In this document: positions 33,673-41,601 of the stretch, piece by piece
Layout of the letters: each line of letters opens with the position of its first letter
Position numbering within the stretch: the stretch's first letter is position 1
Source of the DNA: Chitinivibrionales bacterium
GTDB lineage: Bacteria > Fibrobacterota > Chitinivibrionia > Chitinivibrionales > FEN-1185
Length of the DNA: 64,000 nucleotides
NCBI GenBank assembly: GCA_035516255.1
Contig: DATJAL010000013.1
Location: forward strand, 1 to 64,000
Direction: 5' to 3'
Notes under the pieces: generated by a model
Database searches by the model: none
What the model saw: the letters and a program-made list of their open reading frames with translations, nothing else
What the model was told of the DNA's origin: nothing
Made by a program: the position numbers and the translations under genes

Positions 33673-33957
33673 ATGAACCTCCGGATGAATGGGTTTTCTT
33701 TCTTCTCACCGGCCTCGTATAAGGGATCAAGGACGAAAATACCTTTTCATTATTTCGTTGGCAACACCGGCGATATTTCATTTCGCGACATATTGTAAAC
33801 AGTGTCTGGAAAAAATTTCCGGCGTCGATTATTCTTTTATATGAGAGCAAATTTGTTGCCACATTACCTGCCCCCCTTCCCCGACCCAATTTTGCGTACT
33901 TTTTGGGGTCGCGTTATCGTAATTTATTTGTAAGAAGAATAAAGGAGCAGTATCATC

Positions 33958-34455
33958 ATGAAACAAAATTCAATATCGCACAAACAGCCCCGTGACAAGG
34001 CCGCCGTTCCAAAAATCCCCCAATGCACGGCCTGCTGCGAAGGGTATCTGGAAGGTTGCGTGTACGGGCATCATTTCTATCTTGGCAGGCCCTGCCATTT
34101 CATGAAACCGGGCGGTTGTTCTATTTATGAAGACCGTCCCGTGGAGCCGTGCAGGCGATTCAAGTGCGTCTGGCTGACGGATGATATTCTTCCGGCATGG
34201 TTCCGGCCCGACAAGTCGAATGTCATCGTGACCTGGGAATCGTGGGGGCCCAACAAGAACTTTCCCTATCTCAAGGCGACCGAGCGGGGCGTCAAGATCG
34301 ACTCCGCCGTGCTGAACCTGCTTTACATGTACCACGTGGAGACGAGAACGCCCATCACCGTCCAAATCGACCGGGGGTGGAGCCACTACGGTCCTTTTGA
34401 ATTCGTCGAAGAAATGAAGCGGATAAGCCCTCCTTCCCCGCAAGGGCATTTGTAA
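33958..34455 (+). CDS. Cys-rich YkgJ-like zinc/iron-chelating domain protein
   Basis: A 165-residue protein with a strong AAAGGAG site. Cysteines cluster in QCTACCEGYLEGCVYG, GRPCHFM, GGCSIYE and VEPCRRFKCVWL, similar to the YkgJ metal-chelating domain in which eight Cys bind a metal. The C-terminal half (FRPDKSNVIVTWES, NLLYMYHVETRTPI) is not recognised. No signal peptide is present, so a cytoplasmic location is likely. The upstream 33673-33957 gap shows no other gene. Confidence 0.6.
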   Translation: MKQNSISHKQPRDKAAVPKIPQCTACCEGYLEGCVYGHHFYLGRPCHFMKPGGCSIYEDRPVEPCRRFKCVWLTDDILPAWFRPDKSNVIVTWESWGPNKNFPYLKATERGVKIDSAVLNLLYMYHVETRTPITVQIDRGWSHYGPFEFVEEMKRISPPSPQGHL

Positions 34456-34547
34456 GGGGCGGTTCCGGTCGCTCATCCGGTTGGATCATCTGAAGCGGTG
34501 GCACTGTTTGACAAATCCCCCAACGCATCCTATTTTTCTTCACTGCC

Positions 34548-35696
34548 ATGCATCTCATCTTAATAATTTCATTCCTCTGCGCAATTCTCTCAATAATTTA
34601 TTTCTCCGTCATCATTTTTCTCTGTAACGGCCTTTGCCGCATATCCCGTTCCTCAACGCCCCACCATCTTCGTTTCTCCATTGTCATCGCGGCCCGGAAC
34701 GAGGAGCGCGTCATTGAAAAATGCCTTTTGTCGGTTCTATCGCAGACAATCGGGCCGGAACGTTTCGAAGTCATCCTTGTCAACGACCGCTCGACCGATG
34801 CCACCGCTGCCATCGCGGCGTCAGTTGCAAAAAGCCATTCCAATCTTTCCGTCGTCACCATTACCGAAACGCCGCAGGGCGTTTCTCCCAAGAAGCACGC
34901 CGTAATACAGGGAATACTGCGCGCAAAAGAAGAAATCATCGTGTTTACCGACGCGGACTGCATCGTGCAGCCGGCCTGGCTCGAAACCATTGACAGATAT
35001 TTTGACGAAAACACGGGCATCGTCCAGGGGATCACCGCGTATGCGGAAACGCCCGGTATGAACAAACTCTTTTGGGGAATACAGGCAATCGATTTCCTTT
35101 CGCACGGCGTAGTGTCGGCCGCGGCCATCGGCGCGAACCTGCCGCTCAATTCAAACGCCAACAACTTCGCGTTCAGGAAAAAAGCGTTTGATGCCGCAAG
35201 CGGGTACGGCTCCGACAGCGCCGTGGTTTCCGGCGACGACGATCTGCTGCTGCAAAGGGTTTGGAGAAGCACGGGCTGGCGCATCCGGTACATGACCGAC
35301 GCGGATGGAAAAGTGAATACACGCCCCACCGAAACGATAACGGGCGTTTTCGAGCAGCGCAAGCGCTGGGGATCAAAGACCGTGCATTACAATCGGATGC
35401 AGGTCGGACTGCTCTCGTCGGTATTCGTTTTTTATCTGGCAATTGCACTATTGTTCTTCGCAGGATTTTTCAAACCGGCATTTTTCGCGCCGTTCATCGC
35501 AATGTTTCTTGTAAAGGTTTTCGGCGAGGCAATGCTCCTGGTCCCCGGGACGCGCATGTTCGGCGAAATGGGCCTGAGGAAATATATTGTCCCGGCGTCT
35601 TTGATCCAATTGCCCGTTGTGATTTTTTCGGTGGTGATCGGGGTGTTTGGGAAATTTGTGTGGAAGGAACAGAAGTTCGGAAGGACTTCCAAATAA
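34548..35696 (+). CDS. Family 2 glycosyltransferase, membrane-bound processive type
   Basis: A 382-residue inner-membrane enzyme. An N-terminal helix (LILIISFLCAILSIIYF) precedes the GT-A domain: FSIVIAARNEE, VILVNDRSTDAT, IIVFTDADC (DxD), SGDDDLL and the acceptor motif QRKRWGSK near residue 275. Three C-terminal helices follow (FVFYLAIALLFFAG, FFAPFIAMFLVKVF, IVPASLIQLPVVIFSVV). The arrangement resembles enzymes that make lipid-linked sugars or simple polysaccharides. The sugar is unknown. The preceding helices and RBS do not identify a pathway, and no other cell-wall glycan genes are adjacent. Confidence 0.85.
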   Translation: MHLILIISFLCAILSIIYFSVIIFLCNGLCRISRSSTPHHLRFSIVIAARNEERVIEKCLLSVLSQTIGPERFEVILVNDRSTDATAAIAASVAKSHSNLSVVTITETPQGVSPKKHAVIQGILRAKEEIIVFTDADCIVQPAWLETIDRYFDENTGIVQGITAYAETPGMNKLFWGIQAIDFLSHGVVSAAAIGANLPLNSNANNFAFRKKAFDAASGYGSDSAVVSGDDDLLLQRVWRSTGWRIRYMTDADGKVNTRPTETITGVFEQRKRWGSKTVHYNRMQVGLLSSVFVFYLAIALLFFAGFFKPAFFAPFIAMFLVKVFGEAMLLVPGTRMFGEMGLRKYIVPASLIQLPVVIFSVVIGVFGKFVWKEQKFGRTSK

Positions 35697-35764
35697 ATTC
35701 CCTGCTCGCAAACCTCTTGCGTTTGCGTAAATAATAACGTTCATTTTGGGGGGAAGGAAATCAT

Positions 35765-36006
35765 TTGACGACATTGACCGTTACCAGGCGCGGAAGAAAT
35801 TGTATAGCTTGCTTGACGAGGCCAACACTTCACATTCGCCGATTCTCATTGAAGGCAAACGCGGCGGAGCCGTATTAATCGGCGAGGAAGATTGGTCGGC
35901 GATCAAGGAAACTTTGTACTTGGCGTCGATTCCAGGAATGCGTGAATCCATAAAAGCAGGCATGAAAACACCCTTGCGGAAAACCAGCAAGGTCATAAAA
36001 TGGTAA
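35765..36006 (+). pseudogene. Phd/YefM-type antitoxin, frameshifted near the start
   Basis: TTG 35765 behind GGGGGGAAGGAA begins LTTLTVT, the normal start of a Phd/YefM antitoxin. The homologous continuation (QARKKLYSLLDEAN, GKRGGAVLIGEEDWSAI, SIPGMRESIKAG, TSKVIKW) lies in another frame from about 35785. One missing base in GTTACCAGGCG (expected ACC-CAG-GCG) accounts for the shift. No in-frame ATG serves the longer frame. The body of 70 residues is otherwise intact. Its stop at 36006 overlaps the toxin ATG at 36000, the usual arrangement. It may be decayed or the result of an assembly error. Confidence 0.65.
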
Positions 36007-36256
36007 AGTGGCAGCTTTACTATACAAACAAGCTCTAAAAGACGCAAAAAAGATTTCAGCCGCAGGTCTGCGATATAACGTCGAAAATCTTCTGTCAATT
36101 TTAGAATCAAACCCCTTGCATACCCCACCCCCGTATGAAAAATTAATCGGGGATTTATCCGGCGCTTTTTCAAGAAGGATAAACATTCAACATCGGCTTG
36201 CGTATCAGGTTCTCAAAGAAGAGAAAGCCGTGAAAATTATTCGCATGTGGACGTAG
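36000..36256 (+). pseudogene. YoeB/Txe-family toxin, frameshifted near the start
   Basis: ATG 36000 reads MVKWQLYYTNKL and stops. The family continuation KQALKDAKKISAAGL, NPLHTPPPYEKLIGDL, SRRINIQHRLAYQVL and ending IIRMWT runs in the next frame to 36256. Adding one A in ACAAACAAG would rejoin YYT to KQALKDAKK exactly as in YoeB relatives. A GTG at 36008 could give an altered 82-residue product (MAALLYKQALKD). The catalytic region is present. Intact relatives are ribosome-dependent mRNA interferases. With its partner also shifted, the module looks decayed. Confidence 0.65.
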
Positions 36257-36284
36257 TACGAATAAAATGAACGCCTGAAATAAC

Positions 36285-36319
36285 AAAAGGGACAGACCCT
36301 TACCCGTCCTGCCCCTTTT
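36285..36319 (-). terminator. Terminator downstream of the GH2 gene
   Basis: AAAAGGGACAG (36285-36295) pairs with CTGCCCCTTTT (36309-36319) with one mismatch around a 13-base loop, 21 bp beyond the GH2 stop on the minus strand. It could also end the toxin-antitoxin transcript from the other side. Confidence 0.7.
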
Positions 36320-36340
36320 CTAATTTATCAATCTTAAATT

Positions 36341-39163
36341 TTACTTGGTGACCATCACCCTCTTCACCACTTTCCTTCCATCCCCCAGCGACACCTTCAC
36401 AAAATAGACTCCCGCGCCCGAAAGCGAAGCGTCCTTCACCAAATGCCATCCCCGCGCCTGCAGGCTCGCGGGCAAGTGCGTGATCACCTTTCCGTTCGCG
36501 GCGAGCAGGTCGACAGCCGCCACGCACGGGTCGCTCAGGTAATAGCGCACGGTCGAGCCAAACACTCCCACCTTCACAAAAGGCAGCGGCAAGGACGATT
36601 GGTACGGATTTTTCGTGGGCTGGTACGCGATGGACGTCGGGCTTCCCACGACAAACGTGGTCGAGCCGGCGGTGAGGCCCGGCGACGTGGCGTTGACCGT
36701 CACGGTCCCGGTCGTAAACATGGTCCGCACCGCCACCTTGCACTTTCCGCCCTCGATCAGCAGCTCCGGATCGCCGGGCGCGTGCCAGGTCTTGGACTGC
36801 GTGGCGTCAACATACTGGTCGGAGCCCCCGCGGTACTGGCCCGGACCGGTCACGCTCCAGGTGATGTTGCCGGTCGCGGTGGGGCACCAGACGTTGTTCG
36901 CGTCCTGGACCGTGGCGAGGATGAGCGCCGCGTCGGAGCCGTTTGCCTTGAACGTGAATACCTCGCCGTCGGGCTTTACAATATGCGGATCCACCGTGAG
37001 CTGGATGTGGTCGGGATTGCCGGCCGTCTTCTGCGTGTCGGCGCACACCACGTTTCCGTTTCCGTCAAGGCCCTGGGCGATAAGGGTTCCCGAGGCCCAG
37101 GCGACGTTGTCCCACCACACCTCGCAGGGAAGCTGGGTGGTGGTCTGGGTGTGGTCGCTGTTCGGCGCAACGCCGGTGAGCCCGTTGGGCGCCTTTGTTC
37201 CCACGGCGGTGCCGTTGAGCAGCAGCTTTACCTGCGGGCAGTTGGAGAACCCGTAGACGCGCACCGTGCCCGACCGGTTCCAATGGTTGCCGAGCTTCAC
37301 CGCCGGTTTGGTGGCGAACGGGATCCAGCACGACTGGTAGCCATAGTACAGGAGCTTGGGGATGCGGTTGAAATCCATCATGGAGCATTCAAACGACCTG
37401 CACTTGGGATACGTCGCGGTGTTCTTGTACGGCAGCGAAATGCCGTCTTCGCCGGGCGTCTCCGACATGTACCACTGCGCCATGCCGAAGCAGTTTGCCG
37501 CACGGCTTTTCACCCAGTCGTTCATATAATCGGCGCAGAACGCGAGCTCGTAATCGTATTCGAACCGCGCCATCCTGCCGTAGTCGCTCCACCATTCGGC
37601 GCCCCAGGCCGGATTGTTGGGATACTGGTTCTTCACGCCGATTTCGCATCCGACAACCGTGCAGGAAAGAATGTAGCCGTTGGCGGGGTTGGGCGTTCGG
37701 TCGGCGATCACGTGCGTGTGGATGGGGTCCCACGTCGCCGCAAGCTGCTGAAGCGACTGCGCGAACCCGGTCGCGATGGGCCCGTTGCTGATTTCCCACG
37801 CGAGGATCGACGGATGGTTCCTGTCGCGGATGATCACGTCCCTCTGTATCTCGTACTTGAGCTGCCCCTTGCCGCCGTCGGTCGCCGACGCGCCGTTGAA
37901 AGCGCCCTCGCCTTCGCCGCTCGGCTGGATCAGCATGATGCCCTCGTTGTCGCAGGCCTCCACGAACCCGGGGCTGCACGACGAATGGCCGGGCCGCCAC
38001 AGGCTGCCGCCGATGTCGGCGAGCAGCTTGGCGTCGCGCCACTCTACTTCGGGCGGCAGCGCGGTCGCGAGCGCGGGATAGTCGTAGCGCGCGGACGCGC
38101 CGTAGAGAAGGTGCTTGTGGCCGTTGAAATACGGGAAGTTCGCGTCCCACGTGATCACGTGGATGCCGTAATCGTCCGTGAACACGTCGACCGTGGTGCC
38201 GTTTACTTTCACGATATGATACACCTTGTGCATGTACGGCGTGCCGTACGGGCTGTTGTTGGGATACCACAGGTGCGGGTTGTTCACCGTGGCGGTCTGG
38301 TCGAACACGTACGCGGTGCCTGCGCCGATGGACTGTGTCGCGTCGCCGGTCCACACCACGTTGTTGTTGTACGCGTCAACGATTTTCGTGGTGAGCGTGA
38401 CGTTGGCCGCCGCCGTCCCCTCGTTCTGCACGTTCGTCTTGATGTCGATGGCGGCCGACGACCCGTCTGTGGCCACGGACGTGGCCCCCACGTAGGTTCC
38501 CCACTGGCTGACGCATGAGTAAACGTTGAGGGGCACATGCACCTTGTCGGTGATGTGCATCCACACCGGCCGGAAAATGCCGGCGTCGCCCTGGCCGAAC
38601 CGGAACACCTCCGAGAAGCCCGGGTCGTTGTAGAACCCCTGGCTTTTCGACACGCGCGCCGCGAGCACGTTGTCGGCGCCGCCGAATTTCACCAGATTGG
38701 TGACATCGACGACGAACCCGATGAATCCGACCACGTGGGTCGCCTGCGGGTTTTCGGAGCTGTTTCCCGGCAGGAACGTGCCGTTCATGAACACCTGGAC
38801 TCCCACGTGCACGCCCTCGAACTCTATGAATATTTTCTTGTCCGCGTATTTGCTGTCGAGCGTGAAATGCTTCCGGTACCAGAACGGCCCGCCCTGCATC
38901 TCGCCGTCGCCACCGCCCGAGGCCTCGTTGAGAAACGATTCGGTGTCACACCAGGTATAGGGAATGCCGACGTCGGGATACGATGCATCGTTGAGTGCGG
39001 TGTCTTTTCCATTCGCCGGATCGGACCTGATGAATTTCCAGGGCGTCTCGCCCAGGTTGATCTTGACCCTGTTACTCGGTTCCCCGGTATAGGTTTGCGC
39101 GCCGACCAATACCGCGGTAAAAAGCAGCGCCGTCAGCGTCAGTACCATGGCTTTTTTGAACAT
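36341..39163 (-). CDS. Secreted glycoside hydrolase family 2 protein with C-terminal sorting domain
   Basis: A 940-residue exported protein with signal peptide (LLFTAVLVGAQ) and GGGGGAGG ribosome binding site. The GH2 layout is clear: jelly-roll sugar-binding domain (GGPFWYRKHFTLD, FEGVHVGVQVFMNG, FFNP-like GQGDAGIFRPVWMH), an Ig-like domain (LWYPNNSPYGTPYMHKV), then the TIM barrel (LYGASARYDYPALA, GGSLWRPGHSSCSPGF, RDRNHPSILAWEISNG). An additional Ig-like region (near 760-860) and a terminal GVYFVKVSLGDGRKVVKRV sorting domain follow. The usual acid/base motif Asn-Glu reads Asn-Gly (ISNGP, about residue 455), so either WE supplies the acid or activity differs. The substrate is unknown, with a plant or algal galactoside possible. 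Confidence 0.85.
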   Translation of the reverse strand: MFKKAMVLTLTALLFTAVLVGAQTYTGEPSNRVKINLGETPWKFIRSDPANGKDTALNDASYPDVGIPYTWCDTESFLNEASGGGDGEMQGGPFWYRKHFTLDSKYADKKIFIEFEGVHVGVQVFMNGTFLPGNSSENPQATHVVGFIGFVVDVTNLVKFGGADNVLAARVSKSQGFYNDPGFSEVFRFGQGDAGIFRPVWMHITDKVHVPLNVYSCVSQWGTYVGATSVATDGSSAAIDIKTNVQNEGTAAANVTLTTKIVDAYNNNVVWTGDATQSIGAGTAYVFDQTATVNNPHLWYPNNSPYGTPYMHKVYHIVKVNGTTVDVFTDDYGIHVITWDANFPYFNGHKHLLYGASARYDYPALATALPPEVEWRDAKLLADIGGSLWRPGHSSCSPGFVEACDNEGIMLIQPSGEGEGAFNGASATDGGKGQLKYEIQRDVIIRDRNHPSILAWEISNGPIATGFAQSLQQLAATWDPIHTHVIADRTPNPANGYILSCTVVGCEIGVKNQYPNNPAWGAEWWSDYGRMARFEYDYELAFCADYMNDWVKSRAANCFGMAQWYMSETPGEDGISLPYKNTATYPKCRSFECSMMDFNRIPKLLYYGYQSCWIPFATKPAVKLGNHWNRSGTVRVYGFSNCPQVKLLLNGTAVGTKAPNGLTGVAPNSDHTQTTTQLPCEVWWDNVAWASGTLIAQGLDGNGNVVCADTQKTAGNPDHIQLTVDPHIVKPDGEVFTFKANGSDAALILATVQDANNVWCPTATGNITWSVTGPGQYRGGSDQYVDATQSKTWHAPGDPELLIEGGKCKVAVRTMFTTGTVTVNATSPGLTAGSTTFVVGSPTSIAYQPTKNPYQSSLPLPFVKVGVFGSTVRYYLSDPCVAAVDLLAANGKVITHLPASLQARGWHLVKDASLSGAGVYFVKVSLGDGRKVVKRVMVTK

Positions 39164-39288
39164 GAAAGCCTCCCCCTTTTTGGAAAGAAAATTTTTATTT
39201 AAACGAATAAAAAAAATTCCGGCATGCCTTCTTCCTATATTTATGATACCTCAGGATAGTAAAAATATACCGTATCTTGACAGTTTTG

Positions 39289-40716
39289 TCAAAAATTATT
39301 GGAGCAATCTTTCCAGTAGGCCCGGATCATTTCGCACACTTCAGGCGCCGACGACGACCTGCTCACCCATACAATGCACAGTTCGTCCTTGCGCTGCTTC
39401 ACCCACCGCGTGGCGATTTCCTGCTCCGGAAAGTCGTCCGGCGACGGCGGGAGCGCACCGCTGAAAAAGAATTTGTCAAGCTCTGTTTCCATTGCCGGGA
39501 CGTCTCTGAAATCGGAAAAGAAAGGCCTGAGCAAGATTTTCTGGTTCTTCCTGAACCAGAACGACATGCCCTTTTCCTTCTCCGCGTGCGGCAGCAGCAC
39601 GATGCAGTCGTCAAGCGGTAAAAACGCGCCCTTGCGTTCCGCGATCGCAAGCTGCGTGTTGAGCAGGGGCGCGTGCTTCCGGATGAGCCGGTATTCATAA
39701 ATAAGGCCCTCCAGCTCGGAGCCGCATTCGTGCGTGACGAGCTTGTGCGATTCGGCGCGCAGCCGCGAGAGCTTTTCGGGCGATTCCTCGGAGTCGCGGA
39801 AATAGCTCATGAGCCTGCGCCTGAGATTGGACGCCTTGCCGATATACAGGTACGCGTCATTTTTGGCTTTAAAACCGTACACGCCGGGCGCGGCGGGCGC
39901 GGCCGCGATGTCATCGTACGAGAATTCCTTTCCCGAAAAGTCAACGCCCGCCAGATCGGTCCGCTCCTGTGCCTCCAGATGGGCGATGTCGCCGAGTCCC
40001 TGTTCGGTGAGGAGCCGTACGAGCTCCTGCACGCATTTTGCAAAGCATTCGCCGTGCTTATAGGCATAGGTGAGCTGCGGCGACGTCCCGAACAGCACCT
40101 TGTGGCATGCGTCAAGCGTGAGCGGCCGCGGGAGCGGCAGCTTGGCGCACACGAACATGGTGCTGACGAGAACGGCGCTGTCGTCGAGGAACGCGCCCGC
40201 CTCCTGGGCAAGCAGGCCGAACGCCGACTGTTGGCGCCATGAAAGGAACACGGGCCGCCGTTTTTCGCATGCGGCAGTCAGGACGCCGGCCTTCCGCTCC
40301 CGCGGCTCATCTTCGAACGGCGCGTCGCGCACGCTTCTTAAAAGCTCCTGCTCTTCAAACGGCAATGCCGAAGGATCCTCGAGCCAGCGCCCGGCAAGCA
40401 GCTGCGGCGCCTCTGCGACGGACCACACCGACGCATACACCGCCGCTTTCGGGTTGTTGGGCAGCGCAAGCAAATACGCCGCGGCCCACGGCGTCTCGGC
40501 CAGGGTGTAGCCGCCTTGCTGCGGAACGGCGAGCGCAGAGGCGTGCCAGAGATTGTCGCTGCCGAAAGAGCAGCGCCGGTCCTTTGAAAGAATCGCCAGT
40601 ATCGCCGCGTGCGCAAGTTTTTCATCAGGGTTTTTGAATTTAAGGATCTCCCGCGCAAGGACCGCGGAAGAAACCCCGTCATGAGCCCTGACATAAGCGA
40701 CCATTGCGTCGTGCAT
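39289..40716 (-). CDS. GIY-YIG nuclease domain protein (UvrC/Cho-related)
   Basis: A 475-residue protein. An N-terminal winged-helix-like segment (VRAHDGVSSAVLAREIL) and a central alpha-beta region (about 150-245) of unclear type precede a GIY-YIG nuclease domain (about 285-375): APGVYGFKAKNDAYLYIGKASNLRRRLMSYF, with the conserved Arg, and ELEGLIYEYRLIRKHAPLLNTQL with the conserved Glu. This is the arrangement of the UvrC N-terminal nuclease half and of Cho-like proteins, but there is no UvrB-binding or (HhH)2 segment. A role in DNA repair is plausible. It is monocistronic between GH2 and a family A repeat. Confidence 0.75.
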   Translation of the reverse strand: MHDAMVAYVRAHDGVSSAVLAREILKFKNPDEKLAHAAILAILSKDRRCSFGSDNLWHASALAVPQQGGYTLAETPWAAAYLLALPNNPKAAVYASVWSVAEAPQLLAGRWLEDPSALPFEEQELLRSVRDAPFEDEPRERKAGVLTAACEKRRPVFLSWRQQSAFGLLAQEAGAFLDDSAVLVSTMFVCAKLPLPRPLTLDACHKVLFGTSPQLTYAYKHGECFAKCVQELVRLLTEQGLGDIAHLEAQERTDLAGVDFSGKEFSYDDIAAAPAAPGVYGFKAKNDAYLYIGKASNLRRRLMSYFRDSEESPEKLSRLRAESHKLVTHECGSELEGLIYEYRLIRKHAPLLNTQLAIAERKGAFLPLDDCIVLLPHAEKEKGMSFWFRKNQKILLRPFFSDFRDVPAMETELDKFFFSGALPPSPDDFPEQEIATRWVKQRKDELCIVWVSRSSSAPEVCEMIRAYWKDCSNNF

Positions 40717-40769
40717 GAGAAACGCTTTCCGTGATTACTAATCTAGCGTAAGTGGTAATAATAAAGTTT

Positions 40770-40918
40770 GGGCGTTCCCCTCGCCTTCGTAAACTCAGGC
40801 TCGGGTCGGTCTCCCTCCGGGCTCGGCTGTTCGCCTCGTTGCCGGACCACCCGAAGTCGCCTTCAGCGAGGGGTCGGCCGGCAATTCGCCCTAGCTCACC
40901 CTCCGGTCCACCTAACGC
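40770..40918 (+). repeat. Family A repeat, full-length copy
   Basis: A 149-bp unit from GGGCGTTCCCCTCGCC to CCACCTAACGC, with CTCAGGCTCGGGTCGG, CTCCGGGCTCGG, CTCGTTGCCGGACCACCCG and GGGTCGGCCGGCAATTCGCC. Its middle stem uses CCTTCAGCGAGGGG where the 17834 copy uses a different sequence. The rest of the 40717-41246 gap, down to the promoter at 41175, contains no convincing gene. Confidence 0.75.
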
Positions 40919-41174
40919 TTGGCATCAGTCAAGTACCACTCTCGTTTTCCTGCCATCAGCGGTGCAACGGTGCGCGGAGGACAGGATGTGTCCGGCCATC
41001 CAGCCATTTTGTATTATTTACCTTATTAAAACTACCTTTATGTTTCACGGCGGAGCAACTTGCAGCGCGGTTCATCATCGCGCCCTATTTTACGCACCTC
41101 GCGACCGCGGCGGCTACGAGAACGGCTTGTCAAGCAATTTCATCGGCGTCATTTACACATCGTAGAAAAAATTG

Positions 41175-41203
41175 TTGCGCGGAGCGTTTCACGCTGTTAT
41201 ATT
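41175..41203 (+). promoter_or_regulatory. Promoter with a palindrome in the spacer
   Basis: TTGCGC (41175-41180), a 17-bp spacer and TATATT (41198-41203) precede the small DNA-binding protein gene. The spacer contains AGCGTTTCACGCT (41183-41195), a perfect 5-bp inverted repeat around TTC, well placed to be an operator, possibly for autoregulation. A GAGAGGAG ribosome binding site follows before ATG 41247. Confidence 0.5.
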
Positions 41204-41246
41204 ATAGGTCATTCAATCACCATCTCACGAGAGGAGAACCACCATC

Positions 41247-41528
41247 ATGGCAAAAATCGGCAGAAGTCAGCTTGTCGCCCTGCAGAAAAAACTGAAGACC
41301 GACGCCGCGATCGGCGAGCGTTTCGGTATCACCCGTCAAGCGGTCCACCAGCTCCGCCAGAAATACCGCATCGAGTCCGTGATCGCCAAAAACGGCGAGC
41401 GCAACGCCAAAATCGCCAAGGCGCACAAGGCGGGCACGTCCGGAACGGCCCTGGCAAAAAAATACGATCTGTCGGTTTCGCAAACCTACCGCATCATCAA
41501 GGACGCAAAAAAAGGCAAGAAAAAATAA
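41247..41528 (+). CDS. Small basic double helix-turn-helix protein, paralog 1
   Basis: A 93-residue, lysine-rich protein with two HTH-like segments: AIGERFGITRQAVHQLRQKY (about 21-40) and ALAKKYDLSVSQTYRIIK (about 68-85). A charged hinge joins them, and a KKGKKK tail closes the protein. It resembles transposase-type or Mor-like HTHs but lacks any catalytic domain. A close paralog is encoded at 44455. The gene is monocistronic, with a strong promoter, a good ribosome binding site and a perfect terminator, which suggests abundant expression. A nucleoid-associated or regulatory role is plausible. No named family is recognised. Confidence 0.7.
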   Translation: MAKIGRSQLVALQKKLKTDAAIGERFGITRQAVHQLRQKYRIESVIAKNGERNAKIAKAHKAGTSGTALAKKYDLSVSQTYRIIKDAKKGKKK

Positions 41529-41552
41529 TTTTGCCGCACCCTTCACCCGCAG

Positions 41553-41587
41553 CAAGGCTCATGACGATTTCATGAGCCTTGTTTTTT
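41553..41587 (+). terminator. Rho-independent terminator
   Basis: A perfect 12-bp stem CAAGGCTCATGA (41553-41564) and TCATGAGCCTTG (41570-41581) with a 5-base loop is followed by TTTTTT. It isolates the HTH gene from murJ. Confidence 0.92.
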
Positions 41588-41601
41588 GAAAACGGCGCAC
41601 C

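Noticed and set aside
36443-38518. Plus-strand open frame of 691 codons opposite the GH2 gene
   Set aside because: The GH2 protein on the minus strand has signal peptide, domains and ribosome binding site. The opposite frame has none.
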